64,000 nucleotides of DNA from contig NZ_JAPEPX010000001.1 in assembly GCF_026339935.1 (NCBI RefSeq), positions 5,111,501 to 5,175,500 of the forward strand, written 5' to 3'. The DNA is from Streptomyces sp. NBC_01551. GTDB taxonomy: Bacteria > Actinomycetota > Actinomycetes > Streptomycetales > Streptomycetaceae. Below, in pieces: positions 43,711 to 52,401 of the stretch. A program made the translations under genes and the position numbers. The number at the start of each line of letters is the position of its first letter. Positions within the stretch are counted from its first letter, which is position 1. The notes beneath the pieces were generated by a model. That model made no database searches. It saw only the letters and a program-made list of their open reading frames with translations, and was not told the DNA's origin.

Positions 43711-43877
43711 CGGTCGTCATCCCAGCCAATTGCACCTTCGGGTGTGCGGCTGGGTGTCGATTGAGTAACAGACCTTGATGTGAGGCAAAATCTCCGCCTC
43801 AGGTCGGGCACAAGTCCGGCCTCTCGCGCGTTACGTGCGCTGAGACACCGCTAAATCCCAGAGGGGGAGAGCGAACA

Positions 43878-44174
43878 ATGGCAACGGACTACGACACCCC
43901 ACGCAAGACCGACGACGACGTCGACAACGACAGCATTGAAGAGCTGAAGGCCCGGCGTAACGAGAAGTCGTCCTCAGTCGTCGACGTCGACGACTTCGAC
44001 TCGGCGGAAGGAATGGAACTTCCGGGAGCGGACCTCTCCAACGAGGAGCTGGCCGTCCGGGTCCTGCCCAAGCAGGCCGATGAGTTCACCTGCATGAGCT
44101 GCTTCCTGGTGCACCACCGCAGCCAGCTGGCACGCGAGAAGAACGGTCAGCCGATCTGTCGCGACTGCGACTGA
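43878..44174 (+). CDS. DUF4193 zinc-ribbon-like protein
   Basis: The 98-residue acidic product has GAGGGGGAGAG upstream of ATG 43878. The C-terminus carries two CxxC pairs (TCMSCFLVHH and CRDCD), which suggests a zinc-bound fold resembling the RNA-polymerase-binding or DksA-like zinc fingers. The N-terminal half is highly acidic. The function is unknown. The family is conserved and abundant in actinobacteria. It is the first of a conserved plus-strand run that continues to DUF3159. Confidence 0.85.
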   Translation: MATDYDTPRKTDDDVDNDSIEELKARRNEKSSSVVDVDDFDSAEGMELPGADLSNEELAVRVLPKQADEFTCMSCFLVHHRSQLAREKNGQPICRDCD

Positions 44175-44186
44175 GAGGCCAGGGCC

Positions 44187-45104
44187 GTGACAGGCTCGAC
44201 GCCCTTCCGGAAGATGCGCTTCCGGAAAACTGGTGATCCGGCGGAGACGCAGGCGGGAGCCACGGGCCCGGCAACGGGCCCTGGAGCCCCCGGCGTACCC
44301 GCCGTGCCCTCCGGCACCACAGCGGCGGTGCCGTCGGCCACAGCGGCCGGCGAGGGGTCCCGCATCACGACCGGGACCCGTCGGATGCAAGCCGTGCGGA
44401 ACGGCGTGCGCAAGGGCGGCGTAGGTGTCAGGGCAGCCGCCCTGTACGTCGCCGACCGGATCATCGAGATCGCCCCGCGCGTTCCCGTTCGGGACCTCGC
44501 GACGCTGCGCGCGCAGTTCCCGGGCCTCGGTCCCGATCAGCTTGCCGACAAGCTGATCGTCGGCGCCGCCAACGCCACCTCGACCGTGGGCGCGGGGATC
44601 GGCGCGGCGGCCATGCTGCCGGTGCCGCCCGCGATGCCGGCGGAACTGGCGGCCGAGATCACCGCGGTCGCGGCGATCGAGCTCAAGCTCATCGCCGAAC
44701 TCCACGAGGTGTACGGCCGGCGCCCGTCCGGCGACCTCAAGGCCCGCAGCCTCGCCTACCTCACCGCGTGGACGGAGGAGCGCGGGGTCGACCTGACCAA
44801 GCCGACGACGCTGAACGCGGCGCTCGGCGGTCAGATGAAGCGCGAACTGCGCCAGCAGATCATGAAGCGGATGTTCCGCAACCTGCCCAACCTGATGCCG
44901 TTCATGGTGGGCGCGGCCGTCGGCGCCGTCATGAACCGCCGCGACACCCGCAAGCTCGCCGAGAAGGTCCGTACCGACCTCCGCGCCCGCGCCGTGGCAT
45001 GGGATGCCCTGCACCGGTTGCCGCCCCTGGAACAGCCCGTCCAGCCCCTTCCCGGGGCACTCAGGGCGGCACTCGAAGGGCCCGGGCCGGGCGCGCGCGG
45101 CTGA
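44187..45104 (+). CDS. Conserved actinobacterial protein, possibly EcsC-like
   Basis: The 305-residue product starts with GTG 44187, 12 bases after the DUF4193 stop. Residues 1-70 are Ala/Pro/Gly-rich and disordered. A small hydrophobic pair follows (GAGIGAAAMLPVPPAMPAEL, ITAVAAIELKLIAELHEVYG), and the arrangement resembles EcsC-family proteins, although I cannot confirm this. A second hydrophobic stretch is LMPFMVGAAVGAVMNRR. It is possibly membrane-associated. The function is unknown. Confidence 0.7.
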   Translation: MTGSTPFRKMRFRKTGDPAETQAGATGPATGPGAPGVPAVPSGTTAAVPSATAAGEGSRITTGTRRMQAVRNGVRKGGVGVRAAALYVADRIIEIAPRVPVRDLATLRAQFPGLGPDQLADKLIVGAANATSTVGAGIGAAAMLPVPPAMPAELAAEITAVAAIELKLIAELHEVYGRRPSGDLKARSLAYLTAWTEERGVDLTKPTTLNAALGGQMKRELRQQIMKRMFRNLPNLMPFMVGAAVGAVMNRRDTRKLAEKVRTDLRARAVAWDALHRLPPLEQPVQPLPGALRAALEGPGPGARG

Positions 45105-45193
45105 AGCGGCCGAAAAGGGCCGAAGAGGCGCTCCCGGGGCACTCCCTCACGGGGCACTCGCTCCCGGCGTATTCCGCCGGGTCCCGGACGAGG

Positions 45194-45661
45194 TCAGACG
45201 CCCTGGCCGGCCTTCGCCGCCGTCAGCGCCGCCACCAGGGCCTGCGGCTCCCGGGTCGAGAGGTACACGTACGGGGTCGGGTCCGCCGGGTCGGTGACCT
45301 CGACGCGGACCGCCGTCGCAACGTAGCTGCGCAGCAGCATGTAGGCACGCGGGTCGGCCTTGTACGTCCGCCAGGCGCGGGCCTCCTCCGCGTCCAGGAC
45401 CTCCGGTTCGCCCAGCGCCGTCGCCGGGATCCGGGCGTCGCCCGCCGCCAGCACGCCGTTCACCACGCGCACGCGCGCGGAGCCGTACGAGCTCACCACG
45501 ATCCCCGCCAGCGCGGTGCCGCCGATCAGGCCGACGAGCAGCGGGAGCCCGCCCAGCGGCAGCAGCATCAGCGCGCAGGCCAGGCCGGTGAGTACGGCGA
45601 TGCCCCACCAGGAGCGGGGGGCGGTGAGACGTTCGTCGTGGTGCGCGGGGGAGAGCTGCAT
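45194..45661 (-). CDS. DUF3093 membrane protein
   Basis: The 155-residue product has ATG 45661 (MQLSPAHHDERLTAPRSWWG). Two adjacent hydrophobic segments (IAVLTGLACALMLLPLGGLP and LLVGLIGGTALAGIVVSSYG) are followed by a soluble beta-rich domain. The WRTYKADPRAYMLLRSY segment is typical of DUF3093. The function is unknown. It lies on the minus strand within an otherwise plus-strand conserved cluster and is divergent from the thioesterase gene, with about 58 bases between starts. Confidence 0.82.
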   Translation of the reverse strand: MQLSPAHHDERLTAPRSWWGIAVLTGLACALMLLPLGGLPLLVGLIGGTALAGIVVSSYGSARVRVVNGVLAAGDARIPATALGEPEVLDAEEARAWRTYKADPRAYMLLRSYVATAVRVEVTDPADPTPYVYLSTREPQALVAALTAAKAGQGV

Positions 45662-45719
45662 GGCGTCAAGCCTGCCACGGGGCGACCGGCGGGTAGCCGC
45701 GCGGGTAAGGTCTGCGGCT

Positions 45720-46304
45720 GTGAGTGGACGAAACACAGCGTTGACGCCCCCGGCGGACGCCACCGCGCCGGTACGGCACCCCGATGCCCCGGCCCCCGGT
45801 GAACTGCTCGGCGCGCACTACGAGCACTGCTTCGGCTGCGGCGCCGGCCAGCCGCACGGGCTGCACCTGGAGTCGCGGGCGGGCGAGGGCGTGCGCGTCA
45901 GCGCCGAGTTCACCGTCAAGCCCGCCCACCAGGGCGCCCCGGGCCTGGCCCACGGCGGCGTCCTGGCCACCGCGCTCGACGAGACGCTGGGCTCGCTGAA
46001 CTGGCTGCTGCGCGTCATCGCGGTGACGGGTCGGCTGGAGACCGACTTCCTGCGGCCCGTCCCCGTGGACACCGTGCTGTACCTGGAGGCCGAGGTCACC
46101 GCCGTGGCCGGCCGGAAGATCTACTGCACGGCCGAGGGCCGGATCGGCGGCCCCGACGGCGTGCTCGCGATACGCGCGGACGCCCTCTTCATCGAAGTGA
46201 AGGTCGACCACTTCATCGACAACGGTCGGCCCGAGGAGATCCAGGCGGCCATGGCCGACCCGGACCAGGTCAAGCGCGCACGCGCCTTTGAGGTGAACCC
46301 CTGA
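45720..46304 (+). CDS. PaaI-like hotdog-fold thioesterase
   Basis: The 194-residue product starts at GTG 45720. The hotdog motif includes CFGCGAGQPHGLHLES, GLAHGGVLATALDETLG and TDFLRPVPVDT. It likely hydrolyses an acyl-CoA, though the substrate is unknown. The cysteine pair (CFGCG) is common in related proteins and may be structural. Its stop codon overlaps the dut start by one base, so they are translationally coupled. Confidence 0.88.
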   Translation: MSGRNTALTPPADATAPVRHPDAPAPGELLGAHYEHCFGCGAGQPHGLHLESRAGEGVRVSAEFTVKPAHQGAPGLAHGGVLATALDETLGSLNWLLRVIAVTGRLETDFLRPVPVDTVLYLEAEVTAVAGRKIYCTAEGRIGGPDGVLAIRADALFIEVKVDHFIDNGRPEEIQAAMADPDQVKRARAFEVNP

Positions 46305-46840
46305 TGTCCCTGAGCAACCACGCCCCCGTCGACGTGCTGATCCGCCGCGTCGACCCGGAGGTCCCGATTCCGGCGTACGGCCACCCCGGCGACGCCGGCT
46401 GCGACCTGGTGACCACCGAGGCCGCCGAGCTGGAGCCCGGCGAGCGCGCCGTCCTGCCCACCGGCGTCTCGATCGCGCTGCCCGACGGGTACGCGGCCTT
46501 CGTGCACCCCCGCTCGGGCCTGGCCGCCCGCTGCGGGCTCGCGCTCGTGAATGCCCCGGGGACGGTGGATGCCGGGTACCGTGGGGAGATCAAGGTGATC
46601 GTGGTCAATCTCGACCCGCGCGAGAGCGTCAGGTTCGAGCGTTTCGACCGCATTGCCCAGCTGGTTGTCCAGCGGGTCGAGAAGGTGCGCTTCCACGAGG
46701 TGGCGGAACTTCCCGGCTCGGCCCGGGCCGAGGGGGGTTTCGGCTCCACCGGCGGTCATGCGGCCGTGGCCGGATCCGGCGCTGGTCAGCAGGGTGGGAA
46801 TGGCTACGCTTCGGTCGTAACCGACCGGGAAGGACAGTGA
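46304..46840 (+). CDS. dut: Deoxyuridine triphosphatase (dUTPase)
   Basis: The 178-residue trimeric dUTPase shows motifs in order: GDAGCDLVT, HPRSGLAARCG, NAPGTVDAGYRGEIKV, RIAQLVVQRV and C-terminal GGFGSTGGH. It hydrolyses dUTP to dUMP and pyrophosphate, keeping uracil out of DNA and feeding dTMP synthesis. The C-terminal tail extends about 30 residues beyond the usual end and ends in a low-complexity segment. The next gene begins one base after the stop. Confidence 0.93.
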   Translation: MSLSNHAPVDVLIRRVDPEVPIPAYGHPGDAGCDLVTTEAAELEPGERAVLPTGVSIALPDGYAAFVHPRSGLAARCGLALVNAPGTVDAGYRGEIKVIVVNLDPRESVRFERFDRIAQLVVQRVEKVRFHEVAELPGSARAEGGFGSTGGHAAVAGSGAGQQGGNGYASVVTDREGQ

Positions 46841-46841
46841 C

Positions 46842-47630
46842 GTGTTCGGACGTCGCAAGAAGAACGACTCCGTCAAGGACGGCGGCGCGGCCGAGCAGGT
46901 CGTCGACGGCGCGCACGCCGATGAGCGGGACGGCGCCGAGGACCTCGACGCCTCCGCCGCGCCGCGCAGGGTGAACCTGCCGCCGGCCCCGCGGCCGGAC
47001 GGCCCCTGGGACGTCTCCGAGGTGCTTGGCAACCCCGAGGACGGCCGGGTGGACCTGGGCGGCATTCTCGTACCCGGTGTCGAGGGCATGGAGCTGCGTG
47101 TCGAGGTCGCGGGTGACGCGATCGTGGCCGCGACCGTGGTCCTCGGCGACAGCGCCGTGCAGCTGCAGGCCTTCGCGGCGCCCAAGAAGGAAGGCATCTG
47201 GGGCGAGGTCCGCGAGGAGATCGCCTCCGGCATCACCCAGCAGGGCGGCATCATCGACGAGGTCGAGGGCCCGCTGGGCTGGGAGCTGCGCGCGCAGGTG
47301 CCCGTGCCGCTGCCGGACGGGCAGACCGGCGCCCAGCTGGTGCGCTTCGTCGGCGTGGACGGCCCGCGCTGGTTCCTGCGCGGTGTCATCTCCGGCCAGG
47401 GCGCGGTGCGCCCCGAGTCGGCCGGTGTGCTGGAGCAGATCTTCCGGGACACCGTCGTCGTACGCGGCGAAGGCCCGATGGCCCCGCGCGACCCGATCGT
47501 CCTGAAGCTGCCGAACGACGCCCAGATGGTGCCGGACGGCGTGCAGACGACCGAGGAGCCCGAGGGTTCCCGCTTCGGCGGCGGCATGGGCCAGCTGGAG
47601 CGCGGCCCGGAGATCACCGAGGTCCGCTGA
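46842..47630 (+). CDS. DUF3710 protein
   Basis: The 262-residue product starts from GTG 46842 immediately after dut. It begins with a basic MFGRRKKND segment and an acidic linker. A predicted mixed alpha/beta domain of about 170 residues follows, containing DLGGILVPGVEGMELRVEV and ALGWELR-like strands (GPLGWELRAQVPVPL). Its family is conserved near dut and OB-fold genes in actinobacteria. The biochemical role is unknown. A weak CCCCGC/GCGGGG hairpin follows the stop. Confidence 0.82.
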   Translation: MFGRRKKNDSVKDGGAAEQVVDGAHADERDGAEDLDASAAPRRVNLPPAPRPDGPWDVSEVLGNPEDGRVDLGGILVPGVEGMELRVEVAGDAIVAATVVLGDSAVQLQAFAAPKKEGIWGEVREEIASGITQQGGIIDEVEGPLGWELRAQVPVPLPDGQTGAQLVRFVGVDGPRWFLRGVISGQGAVRPESAGVLEQIFRDTVVVRGEGPMAPRDPIVLKLPNDAQMVPDGVQTTEEPEGSRFGGGMGQLERGPEITEVR

Positions 47631-47819
47631 CCCCGCCCGCGGGGCCTGCGCCGTACGCCCGCGTACACGCGTTTTCGGCCGGTGCGCCGTACTCCTTCGG
47701 GGGGACGACCCACCGGCCTTCGCGCGTCCGGGGCCCGGCCGCGTCAAAGCTGCGTCAGGGATGCCCGTAAAGCCGCTCACAGGTGCGTGAACGGGGCAAA
47801 CGTCCCCGAGAATGAGCGC

Positions 47820-50414
47820 ATGGGACGCGGCAAGCTTCGGATATACCTCGGCGCGGCCCCCGGAGTGGGCAAGACGTACGCGATGCTCTCCGAGGGCCAC
47901 CGCCGGGTCGAGCGGGGCGCCGACTGCGTCGTCGGCTTCGTCGAGCACCACGGGCGACCGCGCACCGAGGTGATGCTGCACGGCCTGGAGCAGGTGCCGC
48001 GCAAGGCGCTGGCGTACCGGGGCGCCGAGTTCACCGAGATGGACGTGGCCGCGGTACTGGCCCGTCGGCCCGCCATCGCGCTGGTGGACGAGCTCGCGCA
48101 CACCAACGTGCCGGGCTCGCGCAACGCCAAGCGCTGGCAGGACGTGGAGGAGCTGCTCCGGGCCGGCATCGACGTCGTCACCACCGTGAACATCCAGCAC
48201 CTGGAGTCCCTCGGGGACGTCGTCGAGTCGATCACCGGGGTGCGCCAGCGCGAGACCGTCCCCGACGAGGTGGTCCGGCGGGCCGACCAGATCGAGCTCG
48301 TGGACATGTCCCCGCAGGCCCTGCGGCGGCGGATGGCGCACGGGAACATCTACCGCTCCGACAAGGTCGACGCGGCCCTGTCCAACTACTTCCGCCCCGG
48401 CAACCTGACCGCGCTGCGCGAGCTGGCGCTGCTGTGGGTCGCCGACCGGGCCGACGAGTACCTCCAGCAGTACCGGGGCGAGCACGGCATCCGCTCCACC
48501 TGGCAGGCCCGCGAGCGCATCGTCGTCGGGCTCACCGGCGGGCCCGAGGGGCGCACGCTCATCCGCCGCGCCTCCAGGATGGCGGCCAAGGGCTCCGGCA
48601 GCGAGATCCTGGCCGTCTACATCGCCCGCAGCGACGGGCTCACCGCGGCCTCGCCGAAGGAGCTCGCGGTCCAGCGCACCCTGGTCGAAGATCTTGGCGG
48701 AACGTTCCACCACGTCATCGGGGACGACATCCCGGACGCGCTCCTCGAATTCGCCCGCGGGGTCAACGCCACCCAGATCGTCCTCGGCTCCAGCCGCCGC
48801 AAGGCCTGGCAGTACGTCTTCGGCCCCGGTGTCGGCGCCAGCGTCGCCCGCGACTCGGGACCCGACCTCGACGTGCACATCGTCACGCACGAGCACGTCG
48901 CCAAGGGCCGGGGGCTGCCCGTGGTCCGCACGGCGGCGCGGCTCGGGCGCACGCGGATCATCGCCGGCTGGGTGGTGGGGGTGGCCTTCCCCGTCCTGCT
49001 GGCCGTGCTGCTCACGCACGTGGACGCCGACCTCGGCCTCGCCAACGACATGCTGCTGTTCCTGTCGCTGACGGTGGCCGCCGCGCTGCTCGGCGGGCTG
49101 TTCCCGGCGCTGGCCTCGGCGGCCGTCGGCTCGCTGCTGCTGAACTACTTCTTCGCGCCGCCCCTGCACCGGTTCACCGTCTCCGACCCCAAGAACATCG
49201 TGGCCATCGCGGTCTTCTTCGGGGTGGCCGTCTCCGTGGCGTCGGTGGTGGACCTGGCCGCCCGGCGCACCCACCAGGCCGCGCGGCTGCGCGCCGAGTC
49301 GGAGATCCTGTCCTTCCTGGCCGGGAGCGTGCTGCGCGGCGAGCACACGCTGGACGCGCTGCTGGAGCGGGTGCGCGAGACCTTCGCGATGGAGTCCGTG
49401 GCCCTGCTGGAGCGCACGAGCGAGGTCGAGCCCTGGAAACCGGCCGGGAGCGTCGGGCCGAGCCCGGTCGCCCGGCCCGAGGACGCCGACGTGGACATGC
49501 CGATCGGCGATCACATGGCGCTGGCCCTGTCGGGGCGGGTGCTGCCCGCCGAGGACCGGCGGGTGCTCGGCGCGTTCGCCGCGCAGGCCGCCGTGGTGCT
49601 GGACCGCCAGCGGCTGGTCGACCAGGCCGAGGAGGCGCGCCGGCTGGCGGAGGGCAACCGGATCAGGACCGCGCTGCTCGCCGCCGTCAGCCATGACCTG
49701 CGGACGCCGCTGGCCTCGATCAAGGCGTCCGTGTCGTCCCTGCGCTCCGATGACGTGGACTGGTCCGAGGAGGACCGGGCCGAGCTGCTTGAAGGGATCG
49801 AGGCCGGCGCCGACCGCCTCGACCACCTCGTGGGCAACCTGCTGGACATGTCCCGGCTGCAGACCGGAACCGTGACCCCGCTGATCCGGGAGATCGACCT
49901 GGACGAGGTGGTTCCGATGGCGCTGCTCGGCGTACCGGAGGACAGCGTGGTACTGGACGTGCCCGAGACGCTGCCGATGGTGGCGGTGGACCCGGGGCTG
50001 CTGGAGCGGACCGTGGCGAACGTGGTGGAGAACGCGGTCAAGTACAGCCCGCTGGGCGAGCCGGTGCTGGTGGCGGCCAGCTTCCTCGGAGACCGCGTCG
50101 AGGTGCGGGTCGTGGACCGCGGGCCGGGCGTGCCCGATGAGGCCAAGGACCGGATCTTCGCCCCGTTCCAGCGGCACGGGGACGCGCCGCGCGGGGCCGG
50201 GGTGGGGCTCGGGCTGGCGGTGGCCCGCGGCTTCGCGGAGGCCATGGACGGCACCCTGGCCGCCGAGGACACTCCGGGGGGCGGGCTCACCATGGTCCTC
50301 ACGCTGCGTGCGGTGACACCCGACCGTCCACCGTCACATGTCACGGTGGACGGCGAAGGCCGCTCTGACCTCGAAGATCTCGACCCGATACGACAGAAGG
50401 CAGGCCCTCAATGA
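47820..50414 (+). CDS. kdpD: KdpD-type sensor histidine kinase
   Basis: The 864-residue product starts at ATG 47820. Order of domains: N-terminal KdpD module (IYLGAAPGVGKTYAML Walker-like loop; DELAHTNVPGSRNAKRWQDV), universal stress (USP)-like domain about 230-370, four-helix membrane block (DUF4118) about 375-480, GAF region and HisKA/HATPase (VSHDLRTPLASIKASVSS; VENAVKYSPLGEP). KdpD proteins respond to low potassium or osmotic stress, and the USP domain in some species binds c-di-AMP. No kdpFABC genes are adjacent, so its targets lie elsewhere. It overlaps kdpE by four bases (ATGA). Confidence 0.92.
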   Translation: MGRGKLRIYLGAAPGVGKTYAMLSEGHRRVERGADCVVGFVEHHGRPRTEVMLHGLEQVPRKALAYRGAEFTEMDVAAVLARRPAIALVDELAHTNVPGSRNAKRWQDVEELLRAGIDVVTTVNIQHLESLGDVVESITGVRQRETVPDEVVRRADQIELVDMSPQALRRRMAHGNIYRSDKVDAALSNYFRPGNLTALRELALLWVADRADEYLQQYRGEHGIRSTWQARERIVVGLTGGPEGRTLIRRASRMAAKGSGSEILAVYIARSDGLTAASPKELAVQRTLVEDLGGTFHHVIGDDIPDALLEFARGVNATQIVLGSSRRKAWQYVFGPGVGASVARDSGPDLDVHIVTHEHVAKGRGLPVVRTAARLGRTRIIAGWVVGVAFPVLLAVLLTHVDADLGLANDMLLFLSLTVAAALLGGLFPALASAAVGSLLLNYFFAPPLHRFTVSDPKNIVAIAVFFGVAVSVASVVDLAARRTHQAARLRAESEILSFLAGSVLRGEHTLDALLERVRETFAMESVALLERTSEVEPWKPAGSVGPSPVARPEDADVDMPIGDHMALALSGRVLPAEDRRVLGAFAAQAAVVLDRQRLVDQAEEARRLAEGNRIRTALLAAVSHDLRTPLASIKASVSSLRSDDVDWSEEDRAELLEGIEAGADRLDHLVGNLLDMSRLQTGTVTPLIREIDLDEVVPMALLGVPEDSVVLDVPETLPMVAVDPGLLERTVANVVENAVKYSPLGEPVLVAASFLGDRVEVRVVDRGPGVPDEAKDRIFAPFQRHGDAPRGAGVGLGLAVARGFAEAMDGTLAAEDTPGGGLTMVLTLRAVTPDRPPSHVTVDGEGRSDLEDLDPIRQKAGPQ

Positions 50415-51097
50415 CCCGAGTGCTCGTGGTGGACGACGAGCCGCAGATCGTCCGAGCCCTCGTGATCAACCTGAAGGCGCGCAAGTACGAGGTCGACGCC
50501 GCCGCGGACGGGGCCCAGGCCCTGGAGCTCGCGGCCGCCCGCCACCCCGACGTGGTCGTCCTCGACCTCGGCCTGCCCGACATGGACGGCGTCGAGGTGA
50601 TCAAGGGCCTGCGCGGCTGGACCCGGGTGCCGATCCTGGTCCTGTCCGCCCGCCACAGCTCCGACGAGAAGGTCGAGGCCCTCGACGCGGGCGCCGACGA
50701 CTACGTCACCAAGCCCTTCGGCATGGACGAGCTGCTGGCCCGGCTGCGCGCCGCCGTCCGCCGGGCCGAGCCGGGCGCGGGCTCCGGCGAGGACGAGGTG
50801 ATCGTCGAGACCGAGGACTTCACCGTGGACCTCGCCGCGAAGAAGGCCGTGCGCGAGGGACGCGACGTACGTCTCACCCCCACCGAATGGCACCTGCTGG
50901 AGGTGCTCGTCCGCAACGGCGGCAAGCTCGTCAGCCAGAAGCAGCTCCTCCAGGAGGTCTGGGGGCCCTCGTACGGCACCGAGACCAACTACCTGCGGGT
51001 CTACATGGCCCAGCTGCGCCGCAAACTCGAAGCGGACCCCTCGCACCCGCGGCACTTCATCACGGAACCGGGCATGGGATACCGCTTCGAGAGGTAG
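50411..51097 (+). CDS. kdpE: KdpE-type response regulator
   Basis: The 228-residue product overlaps kdpD by four bases. Receiver domain residues: TRVLVVDDEPQIVRAL, phospho-acceptor in VVVLDLGLPDMDG and lysine in DYVTKPFGMDEL. The OmpR-type winged helix includes LVSQKQLLQEVWG and ends EPGMGYRFER. It binds target promoters after phosphorylation by KdpD. The targets are not in the visible operon. An OB-fold gene begins 24 bases later, and the conserved co-orientation hints at one transcript. Confidence 0.93.
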   Translation: MTRVLVVDDEPQIVRALVINLKARKYEVDAAADGAQALELAAARHPDVVVLDLGLPDMDGVEVIKGLRGWTRVPILVLSARHSSDEKVEALDAGADDYVTKPFGMDELLARLRAAVRRAEPGAGSGEDEVIVETEDFTVDLAAKKAVREGRDVRLTPTEWHLLEVLVRNGGKLVSQKQLLQEVWGPSYGTETNYLRVYMAQLRRKLEADPSHPRHFITEPGMGYRFER

Positions 51098-51121
51098 TGG
51101 AGGCGCCGGTACGCTTCGTCT

Positions 51122-51541
51122 ATGAGTGCTGAACCGCGTCCCGAGAAGCCCGCGAAGCCGGTCAGGCCGGCGGGCCGGTTCCGCCGGATGATTGAGCGGC
51201 TGTCCACCTCCCAGGAGGAGCTGCATTCGGCGGAGCTGCAGGAGGACGCAGAAGCCGCGGGGTGCACGCGGATCTGCGACTGCCACGACCGCCAGATAGT
51301 CAAGGTGACGGGAACACTGCGTACCGTCACCCTGCGGCCGCGGGCAGGCGTACCGGCCCTCGAGGCGGAGCTCTTCGACGGCTCCGCCGCGCTGGACGTG
51401 GTCTGGCTCGGACGTCGCTCGATCGTGGGAATCGAACCCGGGCGGCGCATGATCGCCTCCGGACGGATCTCGATGAGCCACGGGCGCCGGGTGCTCTTCA
51501 ACCCGAAGTACGAACTCCGACCGCTCGGACAGGAGCACTAA
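51122..51541 (+). CDS. OB-fold nucleic-acid-binding protein
   Basis: The 139-residue product starts at ATG 51122. After a helical N-terminal segment, residues about 55-135 form a small OB fold (QIVKVTGTLRTVTLRPRA through GRRMIASGRISMSHGRRVLF). The nearest described relatives are actinobacterial OB-fold proteins found next to TrkA and DUF3159 genes. Its ligand may be nucleic acid but this is not shown. The gap to the DUF3159 gene is three bases. Confidence 0.85.
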   Translation: MSAEPRPEKPAKPVRPAGRFRRMIERLSTSQEELHSAELQEDAEAAGCTRICDCHDRQIVKVTGTLRTVTLRPRAGVPALEAELFDGSAALDVVWLGRRSIVGIEPGRRMIASGRISMSHGRRVLFNPKYELRPLGQEH

Positions 51542-51544
51542 CCG

Positions 51545-52282
51545 GTGACGTCATTCGACAAACCGATCACCCCGGACCCCGCGGGCGAGCCCTCCGAGGA
51601 TCAGAAGGCCGTGACCCAGGCGGCGCTCTTCGACGCCTTCGGCGGCATCCGCGGCACCGTGGAGACGATGCTGCCCGGGCTGCTCTTCGTCATGATCTAC
51701 ACGATCAACAAGGACGTGAAGATGTCCGCCATCGCGGCGGGCGCGGTCGCGGTCCTGCTCGTGATCGTGCGGCTGCTGCGCAAGGACACCGTGAAGCACG
51801 CCTTCAGCGGCGTCTTCGGCGTGGGCGTGGGCGTGGCCTTCGCCCTCTTCACCGGCACCGCCAAGGGCTTCTACCTGCCGGGCATGATCTACGGAGCCGG
51901 CCTGGGCGTGGCGTTCACGCTCTCCGCGCTGGTGGGCTTCCCGCTGCTGGGCGTGGTGCTGGGGCCGGTGTTCAAGGAGAACCTGTCCTGGCGCACCCGC
52001 AACCCCGGGCGCAAGAAGGCGTACACCAAGGCCAGCCTGGCCTGGGGCATCATCTTCCTCGCCAAGTACGCGATCCTCTTCCCGCTGTACTGGTGGGGCG
52101 ACGCGACGCAGCTGGGCTGGGTGCTGATCGCGCTCAAGCTCCCGCCGATGGTGCTCGCGGTGTACTTCACCTGGGTGTTCCTGGCGAAGGCGCCGCCGCC
52201 GATCGACGTGATCGCGGAGTGGGAGGCCAAGGAGGCGGCCGAGGAAGCCGCCGAGAAGGCCCGCAGGTCCGCCGCCGGGTAG
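51545..52282 (+). CDS. DUF3159 membrane protein
   Basis: The 245-residue product starts from GTG 51545 after the OB-fold gene. Five or more hydrophobic segments span residues 40-215: MLPGLLFVMIYTI, AIAAGAVAVLLVIVRLL, VFGVGVGVAFALFTG, LGVAFTLSALVGFPLLGVVL and LKLPPMVLAVYFTWVFLA. The intracellular C-terminus is short, and a KAYTKASLAWG segment is conserved. The function is unknown. The family is co-located with the trkA-type genes, which suggests ion homeostasis or membrane physiology. A very long perfect hairpin follows. Confidence 0.85.
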   Translation: MTSFDKPITPDPAGEPSEDQKAVTQAALFDAFGGIRGTVETMLPGLLFVMIYTINKDVKMSAIAAGAVAVLLVIVRLLRKDTVKHAFSGVFGVGVGVAFALFTGTAKGFYLPGMIYGAGLGVAFTLSALVGFPLLGVVLGPVFKENLSWRTRNPGRKKAYTKASLAWGIIFLAKYAILFPLYWWGDATQLGWVLIALKLPPMVLAVYFTWVFLAKAPPPIDVIAEWEAKEAAEEAAEKARRSAAG

Positions 52283-52307
52283 GCGCGGCACCCGCGTGAC
52301 GGACACG

Positions 52308-52355
52308 CACGCGAAGGGGCGGGGCGGCCGATCGGCCGCCCCGCCCCTTCGCGTG
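52308..52355. terminator. 24-bp perfect-palindrome bidirectional terminator
   Basis: The 48 bases form a perfect palindrome with no loop base left over (arms begin CACGCGAAGGGGCGG and end CCGCCCCTTCGCGTG). It lies between the convergent DUF3159 and TrkA genes, 25 bases after the former's stop. It could terminate both transcripts. No T-tract is needed for streptomycete terminators. Confidence 0.85.
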
Positions 52356-52401
52356 TTCCTGCCGGGTCCCGCGCGGTCCTGCCGGGTCCTGCCCGGTTCC
52401 G

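Larger units (their letters stand above)
43495..43877. other. Structured intergenic region between cutS and the DUF4193 gene
   Basis: These 383 bases contain the cutS terminator at 43611-43644 and a symmetric GGACCGT-GT-ACGGTCC site at 43695-43710. A hairpin with CCCAGCC/GGCTGGG arms and a TTCG loop lies at 43721-43754. TGAGGC/GCCTCA arms lie at 43781-43801. No gene is apparent. Confidence 0.55.

Noticed and set aside
46629..50177. 1182-codon minus-strand frame opposite dut, DUF3710 and kdpD
   Set aside because: It spans three recognised genes on the other strand and translates to Arg/Gly/His-rich sequence without domains.
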